Source of the DNA: Mimachlamys varia
Taxonomy: Eukaryota; Mollusca; Bivalvia; Pectinida; Pectinidae
Assembly: GCA_947623455.1 (NCBI GenBank)
Contig: OX392528.1
Location: 54,888,322-54,952,321 of the forward strand
Direction: 5' to 3'
DNA: 64,000 nt
Of the stretch, positions 32,201 to 42,746 are shown in pieces. Numbering within the stretch: position 1 is the first letter of the stretch; every line of letters starts with the position of its first letter. The translations under genes and the position numbers were made by a program. Below the pieces are notes generated by a model that was not told the DNA's origin, did no database searches, and was given only the letters and a program-made list of their open reading frames with translations.

Positions 32201-33784
32201 TTAATTTCATTTCTAAATTTACATATATAAGACATTGGTGGTCTTATATAATGATTTGGTATTAATTGTGACAAAAATCGAATGGTTTTGCAAAATACAC
32301 TACTATGTGCATAAATGTCACCTCTAAACAACCTCAAACAATCAGACGTTTGATAACAAAATACCGCGTAAAACATGGCGGTATATGACGTCATCAGTTT
32401 TTCCGTTGTCTGCTTTTTGAGGTTTTACGATATAATAACTTGAAAAATTAACCATTGGGGGAATAGGCAAAATTAAATTATCAACTTTTAGACAAAATCG
32501 TATAAATAAAAGGTGTGATGCACTTCTCTTTTTATTTCATCAACAGTTTAGAGAAATTTAAATTGTACTGTTTGGTCCCTAGGGTCGCCGGCGAGTCGTA
32601 AAAGAATTGAACAGCTGCATGGTGCAGTGAGAATTTTACTTTTGCAAGGGTCTCCATGTGAATCTTTCCTTTGTTCATATTTTGCCCCTGGTTTAATCGA
32701 TTTTGAGTTTGGATTATGATTTTGTTAACGTTTCGGTATTCTCTTATTTATGTTTGACATGCTTTATCGATTACTAAATTCGTTAGGAGTAATCTTCGTT
32801 GTAGATGCATTACCTGTAGATCTTTCCATGTCACTACAGCGTCACAACCACGGTACTTAAAGGTACAGAAAACCTTCTGATTCAAAACTTCTCGTCGTTT
32901 GAAAGCGTCTGGGAAAACCTATAAAGGAAAAAATGAAAATATCTTACTAAACCGCTAACACTGAGTTAATGTGTTGAAATTTTGTATGGTGACTTTTGTT
33001 TTTGTTTTTTGTCTTTGTCAATGAAAACAATTACTTTTCTTGTTATTAAGCTAGTTACCGTTTTTTCCTGTTTTTACACTGAAAAACGACATTGTTGCTA
33101 ATCGCATTTTTGCGGTGTCAAAATATTAAAAAATTGAAAACTGATAAAACCCAATTATTATGACATTTTCAGATAGAGATACATAATCAAATAAGCAACT
33201 CGTTAAACTACAAATATGCAAGCACTACAACAATAATTCTTGTCAAATATTGATTATTCAACACTAGCTTTGATTAAGCTTAGGTATATCAAGTACGTCA
33301 TTGATGCAAATTGCTTGGTTGTTGGGCATGTTATATATATTTTATATATTTTTCGTCTGTGCTTAAAAAGAAAAGTTAAAACAAAATATTTGGTAATCGA
33401 ATATCGAAACCGTTTCATTTAGAAAACAACTTGTATACTTTGTAAAAGTTTATAAATCCATGTATTCACCTGAACTTTGCTGATCTGATAGCCGCAATCA
33501 TCAGCGGAGCACACTTTAACCTCCTGGTCACCAAACAGGGGGTCCAAACAATGGCTGCACACGTGGTGGCCACACACAAGTTGTAGTGCTTCTCGTACGA
33601 CACCCTTACAGTGGATACAATAGCATGACGGGTCGAGGTGCACAAACACAGGTGTGTCCATAGGAGTTCCGAGCGAACTGGACAAACTTAGATTCTCCAG
33701 GTTTGCCGTTAAATGGTCAGAGCTAGACAGTGTTAATGATGGGCCCAACACATTTATGGAACTATCTTTGGAGCTATTTGTCAT
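20244..33784 (-). CDS. TRAF3-like TNF-receptor-associated factor, 9 coding exons
   Basis: Cytoplasmic adaptor and likely E3 ubiquitin ligase of TNF-receptor and innate immune signalling. Exons, 5' to 3' on the minus strand: 33784-33470, 32918-32814, 30569-30396, 28934-28854, 27712-27638, 27335-27216, 25197-25084, 24048-23853 and 20824-20244. All junctions are GT-AG with matching phases and give 586 aa (human TRAF3 568). Residues 54-97 are a RING finger (C-x2-C, CGHHVC, SHC, C-x4-C). Residues about 120-260 are TRAF zinc fingers (e.g. RGCDAVV, CNHCKQ, CPYRCG, CIGCDF). Residues about 262-420 form a coiled coil, including VINLDRKFEDRAAK. Residues about 430-580 are the MATH/TRAF-C domain with KIRDYTRRRQEAV, SLFSQPFYTG and LLPWPFKQ, closest in wording to TRAF3. 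An acceptor at 33832 implies a non-coding 5' exon. The gene is intact although its introns are full of repeats. Confidence 0.94.
21535..22060. repeat. Tandem repeat of about 135-150 bp, four copies, in TRAF intron 8
   Basis: Units contain 'gtgaccttgacctttga', 'aaaagcaatcccaagcaagcac' (diverged) and 'aaaccgattttctatttaaagta'. Copies begin near 21535, 21670, 21823 and 21958. A related gaccttgaat phrase is at 16301. This is a common kind of dispersed tandem repeat in molluscan introns (from memory). Confidence 0.75.
22680..23690. repeat. Degenerate tandem repeat (ggttcttcagaagaag)
   Basis: Variants of 'tcggttcttcagaagaagtt' recur at about 22707, 23262, 23352, 23536 and 23624 with AT-rich spacers that share short words (e.g. 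gaatacagatgatcctggc). It is an old, decayed tandem array inside TRAF intron 8; no exon is hidden in it as far as I can see. Confidence 0.55.
24524..24685. repeat. 81-bp tandem duplication
   Basis: agacagtaaatgctattagt starts at 24524 and again at 24605; the two units are nearly identical. In TRAF intron 7. Confidence 0.9.
26961..27070. repeat. 48-bp tandem duplication
   Basis: ctgtagcagtatcaggattt occurs at 26981 and 27029, with identical flanks (taagacagaaattcagact). In TRAF intron 6. Confidence 0.88.
28230..28603. mobile_element. TTAA-type MITE, copy 2
   Basis: Bounded by TTAA at 28226-28229 and 28604-28607, with inverted ends AGGCCCAATATACGTTA and its counterpart. The interior matches the copy at 2470 in opposite orientation. 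In TRAF intron 4. Confidence 0.85.
29630..30300 (+). mobile_element. Dead reverse-transcriptase remnant, copy 3
   Basis: Same family as 18340-19190. It encodes pieces such as FSFLDTNISDSPTYGVYMSQ and FGSRDRYR-like segments in a frame with stops, and shares the 3' part (gattacatggcgggtgtcg, aacacctggtcttgttctc). It lies in TRAF intron 3, antisense to the gene. Confidence 0.65.
30760..31320. repeat. Higher-order tandem array of about 118-bp units (A-B-A-B-B')
   Basis: Five units start with 'aatcctgacaaaacgttagg' (one has 'cttg') near 30762, 30881, 30999, 31116 and 31235. Units 1 and 3 share 'tttttggttttgtttgtttg' and a cacatgaatt end. Units 2 and 4 share 'attttggttgtgtttgtttc' and cacatgtatt. 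This is a two-unit higher-order period of about 236 bp. In TRAF intron 2. Confidence 0.85.
31490..31871. mobile_element. TTAA-type MITE, copy 3
   Basis: Diverged copy bounded by TTAA at 31486-31489 and 31872-31875. The left end is mutated (AAGGTCCATTATACAC); the right end ACGTATATTGGGCCT is intact. In TRAF intron 2. Confidence 0.8.
32063..32146. repeat. Palindrome in TRAF intron 2
   Basis: atataccgaaaaaaaatg at the left pairs with catttttttcggtatat at the right; the inner cataaatccacgaagtggtt region also pairs. A smaller 14-bp hairpin (gaaatgataagagt/actcttatcatttc) lies at 31949-31977. Probably fold-back remnants. Confidence 0.6.
32640..32760 (+). mobile_element. 3' end of the reverse-transcriptase remnant family
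   Basis: 'gggtctccatgtgaatcttt' and 'ggattatgattttgttaacg' match the 3' ends of the copies at 1757 and 18340. A 5'-truncated copy, which is the usual outcome of non-LTR insertion. Confidence 0.6.
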
Positions 33785-33831
33785 GGTAAAAGATAGGTCT
33801 GATTTTACAATGTCAAAAAATTCAAACAATA

Positions 33832-35006
33832 CTGAAATGGTTTCGAGTTATGTAATATATCTCTTCTTGGTTTTCAAAACTCACAACTCAACGCTTCAAT
33901 CTTCAAACAAACATTCACAGAATTGGACTGTTTTTCAGTTAACTAATACAAATGATCAAGCGATATCAACAAAACACTATTACTGTCTGTGTTTTAATTT
34001 GTCGCAAACTAAACGCTTCCAAAGTACGTAGTATTGAGCAATATTCTCCAAGCAAGCTGAATTGTATAAACGCAGGTCAGGTAGCTTTGTCCAATGGTCA
34101 GGCAGGCTGGTTGTAAGGAAAAATGACCGTCCGTCTGAGTGGTCACTATATAAGATAAAGTCCACTCACTCTTCCCCCTGTATTTGATTTTAACTGATGG
34201 CTTACGTTTATATGGTCTACTGAAACCCCATGGCCGCAATGTTTTCCCGATGTATAGTACAAGAAAGACACTACATAATGTTGCCCATGGTGTTGCCATG
34301 AATGCCCATGGTGGCTTTTATCGTCCGGAGATTCATCGAACCTGAAACGATAAGAACGAGACATTTTCAATCAAATATCTTAATAACGACCCCGGGTAAC
34401 TTCTGCCACGTAGAATAATGACCACTACCGTCACCACTGGTAGATTTTTGATGCAGGGTCACTGTTTCACGCTACACTGACAGAATCTTATATTTTCACT
34501 GCAACATCTTTTATTTTCACTGCAAAATATTACTGTAAAATCTTATATTTTCACTGCAAAATTTATAGTTTCACTCCTGATCATTGCAGTTTTATCAATT
34601 TATTATTATTTCCTATTAATTTTCTATATTTCACAGACAAAAATGTGATAAAACATTCCAATATTAAGTGCAGAATGTTTTGCAGTGTTATTTTATTTCG
34701 TTTTTGTGCCTTTTACATATAACACTGTAAATATGTTGAGAAATAATCAGAATATTTGGAGATATTCGATCATCTCAATCATAATCAGTAATCTAAAGTT
34801 ATTGACTCATTTCTTTGAAATGATTACTGAATATATCATAAATCGTATAGCACGAACGCAATCGGGAACCATCGGCACTTTCCGACGGTTCCCGATTGGC
34901 TGGCACGTCGACCAGATCAATAGCATTAAACTTTAGGAATTCTATCGAAGTCATGGTTGAATTATCTCCCTTGTCATTATTTCCTGGAATACATGTATAA
35001 TAAGCA
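33832..35006. other. Upstream region of the TRAF3-like gene
   Basis: A good splice acceptor (ccatttcag on the minus strand) ends at 33832, so the gene should have a 5' non-coding exon somewhere beyond. No promoter motif can be fixed. The phrase 'atcttatattttcactgcaa' recurs between 34490 and 34565. Otherwise no structure is seen. Confidence 0.4.
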
Positions 35007-35145
35007 CGATTTTCCAACTGACGGTCCATATGTATATATATGTGTGTGTATATATATTCTAGTATCATATCTACAATGTGTTTGTGCGTGTATTCTAGTG
35101 TCATACATACATTGCATATATAATGGACCGTCAGTTGGAAAACCG
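35007..35145. repeat. Inverted repeat with 23-bp arms next to the minisatellite
   Basis: cgattttccaactgacggtc (35007 onward) pairs with gaccgtcagttggaaaaccg (35127 onward). The loop is AT/GT-rich (tatatatatgtgtgtgtata) and itself contains 'attctagtatcata' twice. Short open frames on both strands arise from this symmetry and are not genes. Confidence 0.8.
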
Positions 35146-35214
35146 CACCCAGTTTGTGACATGCGGTGCATATAAAACACTTTTCCTTGCATTGAATCTT
35201 TTCATGTTCCTTTC

Positions 35215-35530
35215 ATGGAATCTTTCCCTTTTCCTTTTATGGAATCTGCTACTTTTCCCTTTTCCTTTTATGGAATCTGCTACTTTTCCCTTTTCCTTTT
35301 ATGGAATCTGCTACTTTTCCCTTTTCCTTTTATGGAATCTGCTACTTTTCCCTTTTCCTTTTATGGAATCTGCTACTTTCCCTTTTCCTTTTATGGAATC
35401 TGCTACTTTTCCCTTTTCCTTTTATGGAATCTGCTACTTTCCCTTTTCCTTTTATGGAATCTGCTACTTTTCCCTTTTCCTTTTATGGAATCTGCTACTT
35501 TCCCTTTCCTTTTATGGAATCTGCTACTTT
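35215..35530. repeat. 31-bp minisatellite, about 11 units
   Basis: Unit: tatggaatctgctacttttc plus ccttttcctt, 31 bp, with some 30-bp units. The unit has no stop codon in any forward frame. Since 31 is not a multiple of 3, all three forward frames stay open for more than 130 codons, giving Phe/Leu-rich translations such as MESATFPFSFYG. These are not supported as genes. The strand is strongly pyrimidine-rich. Confidence 0.93.
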
Positions 35531-35953
35531 TTCGATTTATTGTACTGTTATTGGGAGTTTTTCTCCCATATCATGTCAAAAACTTGAAAAATCCAGCGGA
35601 AAAAAAAACTTTCCTACAAATTGGAGATGGAAATGTATGGTGGTGTTCCAGAGAATATTTACTTTAAACATTATTTTAGCAGGTCCAGTTGAAAGTAATA
35701 TGTTCATGTACTAGGAAAGGGCCAAACTTCCAAGACAATGTTTATTGAAAGTTGCGAATTACGTAGACCTGTACAGGCAGAACAGGAAAGTGCAGTGATT
35801 ACTGTTAAGAGTATAATAGCATATCAGTCGGTTTTACTCAGATAAGAAAATGAATTGAATCAGTTTCACCCAGATAAAAAAATGAAATGAACAATCTTTA
35901 AAAGACATGTTCAATACCCAGGGATTCCTCTCACCTTTCCTTTCTGTATGTGA

Positions 35954-35982
35954 GGGGGGGGGGGGGGGAGAGAGGGGGGCGG
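35954..35982 (+). repeat. Poly-G/purine tract
   Basis: A run of 15 Gs followed by agagaggggggcgg. It could form a G-quadruplex or triplex; this is structural inference only. No gene is near. Confidence 0.8.
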
Positions 35983-35989
35983 TCACAAT

Positions 35990-37920
35990 GACTAATTGAC
36001 GCTTCTCGTTATGTTGTATGAAATAAATATTTTTTTTAAACATTAAACAAATAATTAAAATAAACGTTGAAATAGCCGTTAAATGAATAAACAATGTCAG
36101 CCTGTTTATAAAATTATAACACGATCATCATTATAGTAAACGTTGAATACCGTATGTAAAAAGTATTCAATCTGCAAGCTGAAAATGATTTGCTGTACCT
36201 CGTGTGATTCAAAATGTTTTCAGGTTGGGCGGCTCGCTTGTTTTCTTTTCAAGCAGTACCAATGCATTGCAACATTGTGAAAGTCCTACTGTGTGTGCCA
36301 GGCTAGGACACCTACTTTTATCTATGTATATAACCTATATTCGTTTACCTGAAAATCAAGCCGGAAACAAAGTAACGAATCGTTTAATCTAGTGCTGTGA
36401 AAATAAATATAAATTTACAGAATTTGGGTTTTTTTTCTTGTTTCACCATTGGTGCATTTTGTTGACATTCGTGTATCTTATGATGAAACGTAAAAAAATC
36501 GAAATTGGAAATTGGCAAAATTTCGGGGATTTTAAAACGGAAAAACCTTCTACCTGTACAGGAACATGCGTAGCTGAAAACGTAACATGCATGTGCTGGA
36601 TTTCAATATTTTCCGGATATATCCGGACATACAATGTATATCTGTCAAAATGTTATATTATTTACAATGTACATCTGTCAAAATGTTATATTGTTTACCT
36701 ATCAAACCATTTATATGTCCAAGACTGGTGTCAGGGTGGGGAATTTGTGAAAATAGAAATACATATCAGCTATTTAAATTTATAACAAGAAGAATACAGA
36801 ATATTTATGTTCAAACATTTTATACTCATTTGTTGTATATTGTGTTAAAATCCAAGTTGTAAACACATTAGTTGTATTATATAATCATTATAATTCCTCA
36901 CCTTTGGATATTGATATTGTTAATTTCGATTCCCAATAATAAGGTCACTGTTCACTATGTGATATTTACTTGTGCTTATTTCGTGCAAGGCTTAGATAAG
37001 TATCTTATAGATTACAGTACCTTGCCTGTGTAGGAACTTCCACAATTAATGTTCAGTGAGCGATGTCAACTTGAAAAAATAATCCATACCAAAAGTGAAA
37101 CCAAAAACTTGGAAAAACCACTAACGCGATGATAATTAACCCAAAAATATTTACACTTAATATTGCACGATATGCATTTGTTAATTATATAAAACTTAGT
37201 CATTACAGTTTGAAGCTGTGACGGTCCAACTCGGTAAACTGTTGAACAAATCTAAAAATGAAACGAAAGTAAAATGGCCCAGGAAACTGTGTGATTTTAA
37301 ACCCGGAAGAGTTTTTTTATTCAAATAAAAGAACTATCAGAAAGTATCAGTATTTCTCAAAAAAAAATAACCAAAATATCTTCAGATACTGGCAGTTTTT
37401 ACTTGCGTCATGGGGGGTTCGAAGGCGTTCATCGAGGTCAAACTAATAATAGATATGATGCGTGTGTGTGTATGTGGGTGGGTGTAGTCAGCTCAGTCCT
37501 ATCGTATAGTCTCAATGCAAGGTGCACACCAGAACGCACACCAGACACGTATACCACACTGCAAGGTGCATTTCAGTCGCAAGTATGAAGACGATTGGTT
37601 GGGATTACAAAGAAAACAGATACCGAAAAATAGCTACACAAAATATCAATTACATGTGAAAAATAAGCCTTATGTGCACATATTTCTTACCTGTAGGTGA
37701 AATGTAACGACCTGCGATGCGGATCGCGGATTCACAGAATGTGTTGAAAAAGAGTTACTTGCCCTTCTGATGATACATGGAATGCATGTCTGCGCTTTCT
37801 TTGTTACATTACATTACGATATATACATATTTTTTTCCCGCGAAAAAAACATTTTGTAACGTCTTGAGTCGACGAAACAGACAAGACAGAATAAAAGAGG
37901 TAAGACATTACTTCCTAGCT
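35990..37920. other. Unassigned intergenic stretch
   Basis: About 1.9 kb, AT-rich. Short direct repeats (acaatgtatatctgtcaaaa / acaatgtacatctgtcaaaa near 36632 and 36665; caaggtgca at 37519 and 37561) are present. No coding exon with recognisable homology is seen on either strand. Confidence 0.45.
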
Positions 37921-37923
37921 ACT

Positions 37924-38304
37924 TCCAATATACGTAACTTTCGGCAAAAGTTGAAGAGAAAATCAAGCCTAATAACTTATTATATTTATAGATTTAGTTA
38001 AGATTAACTGATATCAGCAATATACAAGATGAATTCTTTCGCGGTTACCGGTACAGCAGCAGTTGAAACACGCTATTTGTAAACATGCGTCCATTTCGAA
38101 CCGTCTTCTACCTTCGGTTTGTTGTTGAAGTGGGCCCCGCCTGAATTATTTTCAATTCTTTCGATTTTTTGTCACGAGTTTCTTGTTAGTTACCGCTCAG
38201 GTTTACTTCGTTTTAGGCTTATTTTTGCATGGTTATCAACTGGATTTTTTTTCAGAATTTTTCAGAATCACGAAAATTTCCCTGAAGTTACGTATATTGG
38301 GCCT
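37924..38304. mobile_element. TTAA-type MITE, copy 4
   Basis: Same orientation and interior as the copy at 2470. The left end has lost the AGGC (reads cttCCAATATACGTAAC); the right end ACGTATATTGGGCCT is followed by TTAA at 38305-38308. Confidence 0.8.
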
Positions 38305-38927
38305 TTAACCATATTTTTCATATCATTCATACACGTAGCTAGTCATGTACTTACATGTACGGCGTCAATTAATTATTGTATTTTGACGTACATATTTCCT
38401 TGTTATATAGAAATACAATCGATGGTAATTTTATAAAAAACAATAAAAAACAATAAAAAAAACATGATGATTTCTAATGACTGGAAATTACCCTTTTCTG
38501 CAAACAGGAACAATTGTATTTCTTTTATACTTTTTATAATGTATTAGTGAATGCGTTAGTATTGTATTGTTCGTCTATTTACTGAGTTTTAAAATTAAAA
38601 AACGATTTTACATCGATCCATATATATCGATATTCTGTATTATAAATATAAGTGACATACTAGACACCATATGGTGTAACAATAAGTAATACAACTTGTA
38701 CATTCACATTGTGCGTTTTGAGTGACGTGTATTTATATATTAAATGTAAGTATTATATAATCGCATGATTATTCATTTATGATGATGAATTTGATGACTA
38801 CGAACAAACAATAAATCGGGAGAACTCTCATACGACTGTCTCCTGGTGTCATTTTCACTTTCAATCCACTTGGTTTATTTTCGGTGTAACACAATATACA
38901 TCTACTTGTTTCTATGGTAGTGACATC

Positions 38928-39075
38928 CACAGGGACCTGAGAATTTGTTACAGCTAGTTTTAGTCCTATAATAATTTTTATCGAAATTGATCTTAACCCC
39001 CCAAATGTGTAAAATTACGCTAAACACCCTATTATAGGTCTAAAACTAGCTGCAACAAATTCTCAGGTCCCTGTG
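38928..39075. mobile_element. Palindromic hAT-like MITE with 8-bp TSD
   Basis: 148-bp relative of 1783-2034, beginning CACAGGGACCTGAGAATT and ending with its inverse. The flanking 8-mer gtgacatc is identical at 38920-38927 and 39076-39083. Confidence 0.88.
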
Positions 39076-39244
39076 GTGACATCTGTCAGATAGCTATCCA
39101 TTCGTTTTAATTGTGGTTGATAATTAAGCCTTTTGTTCTTGTGGCATTAAAACTGATGACTTAAGTCATACTATTTTTACAATAAATACTTATAAAACAA
39201 TAGTTTGACCAATGATTTCTTGGTGTATCTATAATATTCCATAT

Positions 39245-39440
39245 CACAGGGACCTGAAAATTTGTTACAGCTAGTTTTGGACCTAAAATAGGGTGTTTAG
39301 AGTTATTTTACATTTGGGGGGTTAGATCAATTTTCGATAAAAATGCCACCCTCAATGGTCATAAAAGCTAGCTAGTTTTTATGGCCATTGAGGGTGGCAT
39401 TTTTATGACAAATTTTTACAACAAATTCTCGGGTCCTGTG
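39245..39440. mobile_element. Palindromic hAT-like MITE
   Basis: 196 bp, same family. Flanks ttccatat (39237-39244) and gtccatat (39441-39448) agree at 7 of 8 positions. The centre has mirror copies of 'tcaatggtcataaaagct'. Confidence 0.82.
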
Positions 39441-39587
39441 GTCCATATCTAAATTATCAATTGAAATGTTTCCTTAAGTCAAATCCTTGCTTTGACCACG
39501 AAATTAGAATCTAAGTCAGTGCTTTGACTGTGTGAACAATACTAAGTATTTTGAAAAAAATAAAAATGGATTAATAAATATAAACTT

Positions 39588-39655
39588 GATTTATTTTACA
39601 ACAATTATGAAACAAGTTATACAACTTATATTAATCACTCTTGCTGGCCCGGATA
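39588..39655 (-). mobile_element. Tail fragment of SINE family 1
   Basis: acaacaattatgaaacaagt through to ttgctggccc matches the 3' part of the SINEs at 5197 and 48573. The promoter half is missing, as expected for 5'-truncated insertion. Confidence 0.65.
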
Positions 39656-39779
39656 TTAAATGGATTAGAAGAATATCTTCGCAGGCAATAGTATACCATA
39701 TAAATAGGATACGAAAGTTCAGTGTTGCTTTAAGATTAACATAGTGTGCATACTTGTACAGTGGGTGATATTAGCAGCA

Positions 39780-40345
39780 AAATGAGAATAACTGCAAGGT
39801 CATAAATGATAGTTTTTATATGTTCCTGTACATGGTAGCCTCCAAAGACCAACTTTATACAGGTGTAACTGTATCAAGTTTGTTGAGTGATCCATTCCAT
39901 TGTATAAGTTAAAAATATCTACCCCAACCCTACGTAAATTAAAGTTATGAAGCGGGCATTAAAATGTACATATCTACTGTCTACAATACGTCTTTTATTC
40001 CATCTCTTCTCTCCGTTTTGCTTGTTTAATTATCAACTCCTTTTCTTTTCCTCCTGTATGTCTGTAGGTCGTTTCGTATCTGAACGGTGGAATATTTTAA
40101 TTGTATGAGTTGTTCGTTCCCTGAAAAACTTTAAAAAAAAATAATGTATGCGTGTGTTTTCTCCTTGTTGCTTGTTGTTTCTTTATTTCCTCAGTCATTT
40201 TATGCATGCTGTAATAGTTCGTTTTTATTGTTATAATTTTCTATTTGTATTTTACTCATCTTTTATTAGCTGTTTAGTTGTAAAAATAGCTCTTCGGAGC
40301 TATTGTTCATTGTGTTAACATGTACGACTACAAATAAATTTTAAT
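39780..40345 (+). mobile_element. Probable LINE 3' UTR with UUCG hairpin
   Basis: T-rich, ORF-less sequence ending in a perfect hairpin: AATAGCTC (40285-40292), loop TTCG, GAGCTATT (40297-40304). AATAAA follows at 40333-40338. A hairpin just before the end is typical of 3' ends recognised by some non-LTR reverse transcriptases. Assignment is inference; no RT coding part is attached. Confidence 0.45.
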
Positions 40346-40486
40346 TTTCTTGTACATGTACCTTATATCTTGTATTTTTATTCACATCGATGCGAGGATA
40401 ACCAGAATAGTTGTCTATAGCGCTAGCCCTACCCTTCAGTCAACAGTGCCTCGTAAAATGTATCTTTTGTCGTATATAGGGTCTAA

Positions 40487-40648
40487 CCACAGTTGCTGGA
40501 GTTTCTGTCAGTATATAAAAAATGTTTATATATATGGAGCCGCGGCCCATTACAGAATGTAATGGAAGACATTACTGTAATGGGAGGCTCATTTCACACA
40601 TATCTATTTATTATTTACTGACAGAAACTCAAGCAACTGTACTTGTGG
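40487..40648. mobile_element. Fold-back element, 162 bp
   Basis: ccacagttgctggagtttct is answered by agaaactcaagcaactgt...tgtgg at the right, and the inner cccattacagaatgtaatgg pairs with cattactgtaatggg. No TSD could be fixed. Confidence 0.7.
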
Positions 40649-40649
40649 T

Positions 40650-42183
40650 CTATAGCTAACGTATGTACACGTGTACGAGTGACGACAAAACATTTCTTCG
40701 TAACTTAGGACAATACTCATTTATCACGTCTTTCTAATTTTCCTATCAGTAAAGAATGAGCTGAAAGAACGTGTATCCACATAATAAACCTATTAAACAC
40801 ATTACATGTTCAATTAGTAAAATATAAGCATACTTACAATACATGTGCTTGCAGTACATATGCCGGAAGTAAATAACTTTATTCTAAAGAAAAAACCCAA
40901 TCCGGATTGCACGCCCTTAGGACTAGTTGCAACAAAGTACATGAATGTACCTGTGTGTACATGCATTTAAAGCTAAAGAAAGATTATTCACAATTCACCG
41001 ACCATTTTCCAGCAGGTTTTTTTTCCCACTGTAAAACATTTTGATAAATAAGTCGCCATTTACTGGCATTCATACTATGTATATCAACAACTGTAATTCC
41101 CAGGAATTTTAAGGATGGTTATTGAGTCATCCTGCATAGGGTGACAGAAAGGAAATCTACGAAAGCCCTAGAGAGACGTTTTTTGTTACCGCTTATTAGT
41201 TATGACCAATAACAAATAACTAGAATTCAATCCGTTTATAAACCAAACGTATTAAATTGTAAATTATTTGATTAATACACGCCCCCATTTTGAATTTCGT
41301 AGAATTTACAAAGCTTCCTGTTTAGGAACATGACATATATATATGCAGTTTTTAAAATGAAAAGTCAATAAAAGTCAATGAATATCCTTCAATTTCGGTG
41401 ATTTAGCCCGTTAAAATGGTATTGGTTCCACATTTTCAGCTTCGTATTACGTATGTCGTGTCTTTTATTCTTAGATTCGACTCATACGTAAGTCTTAACT
41501 ATGTATATAACTGTTAACTATGTAGATGATTTACATTTTTTACTATAATTCAATAGTGTATTATCTTAATTACATATGTAATAAAAGTATAGGCATAAAT
41601 TATCTATTTGATAGCATTCACATGTATATCTTAACCAAAACTTATTTCGTCACATATAATTTTAAATGTCGCCCGTTATTTTGAGCGTTCGTCCGTTACG
41701 AATATCACATAACACAGGAAGTTATGGAAACATAACACAGCCGACGTAAATGACACGTGACTATACGTTGCTATATTCATAGCTATAGGTCATACTTAAA
41801 TATAGCACAACGCAATACACAATATATCTAGTCTAAACGGCATTTGCCGATCATTTTGTCAGTTGACGTACATACAAAAAATGTATATCGCTTGCAATGA
41901 CGTTAACAAACATCATATCCATACTATATACGGGTTATTTTCATATCATAAATGGTATTATATACACGATCTCCTCATGATCACTGCATGTACTGTGGTG
42001 CTTACCTTCACGATACCGCCTATACACCATCCCAGTCTAGAACAGTCTATAACATATACGTGTAGGCGTAACTACATGTATTATAAACATTACGGGCGAA
42101 CATATGACATAAGCACCCATTTTTAATACTTAATACAATTTAATAAAGACTCGAGGAATTACATGTACATACAGCTTTGTCCT
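40650..42183. other. Unassigned intergenic stretch
   Basis: 1.5 kb of AT-rich sequence with no supported coding exon, tRNA-like or repeat structure. Open frames are short and lack motifs. Confidence 0.45.
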
Positions 42184-42193
42184 GGTAAGCCAC

Positions 42194-42736
42194 ATCCTCG
42201 ATATCCAGGGGTTACGATCACCTATGTAATCTACACCCCTGGAATATATCATGGCAAAGTTGAAAGCTCCGGGGTCTGCCACCTAGCGGTCGGTGTGCGT
42301 TGTGTCCCTTTGAATCACGTAATCACCGACCAATCAAAATTGCGTGTAACAAAACGGATTCTGCAATGAATGTAAACAAGGAAGAACATCTCATTCGGTT
42401 GATCTATGAAAAATTCAAGCTTGATCAAATTAGACAGCATCAGGAAACGGCGATCGACGCACTGAGTCCTTGCCGTAAATGTGTCGTTGAAGATTGTTCT
42501 TCTCTGTTTTACTGGTAAAGATCCACGACACAGTCGACACTGTGCCATGTTTGTTTACATTTTTTTCTGTCCCATAAGAAGAGTGCGTGATCAAATGTAA
42601 GGTGAGCTCTGATTGGACGCAGCCAGACCTAGCTGCATCCAATGAAAATCCTCGTCGCGGGATTTACGAAATGTGGTCTATATATGCCAAGGGTGAAGAT
42701 GAGTGTGCGGATCGTAACCCTTGGCTAGCGAAGATG
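42194..42736 (+). mobile_element. TIR element with RecQ-helicase-like ORF start
   Basis: The ends (ATCCTCGATATCCAGGGGTT and, inverted, AAGGGTTACGATC...) match the family at 5864-6211. A TSD ggtaagccac flanks it (42184-42193 and 42737-42746). From the ATG at 42366 it encodes about 40 residues resembling the N-terminus of RecQ-type helicases (EKFKLDQIRQHQETAIDAL), then diverges before the Walker A motif and stops at 42516. The element is a fragment. The helicase resemblance is from memory of the QxxAI-type N-terminal pattern and needs a search. Confidence 0.6.
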
Positions 42737-42746
42737 GGTAAGCCAC

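Noticed and set aside
35123..35714. Three overlapping 130-150-codon ORFs on the plus strand, Phe/Leu-rich
   Set aside because: They are the three frames of a 31-bp minisatellite whose unit has no stop codon in any forward frame. There is no domain and no gene context.
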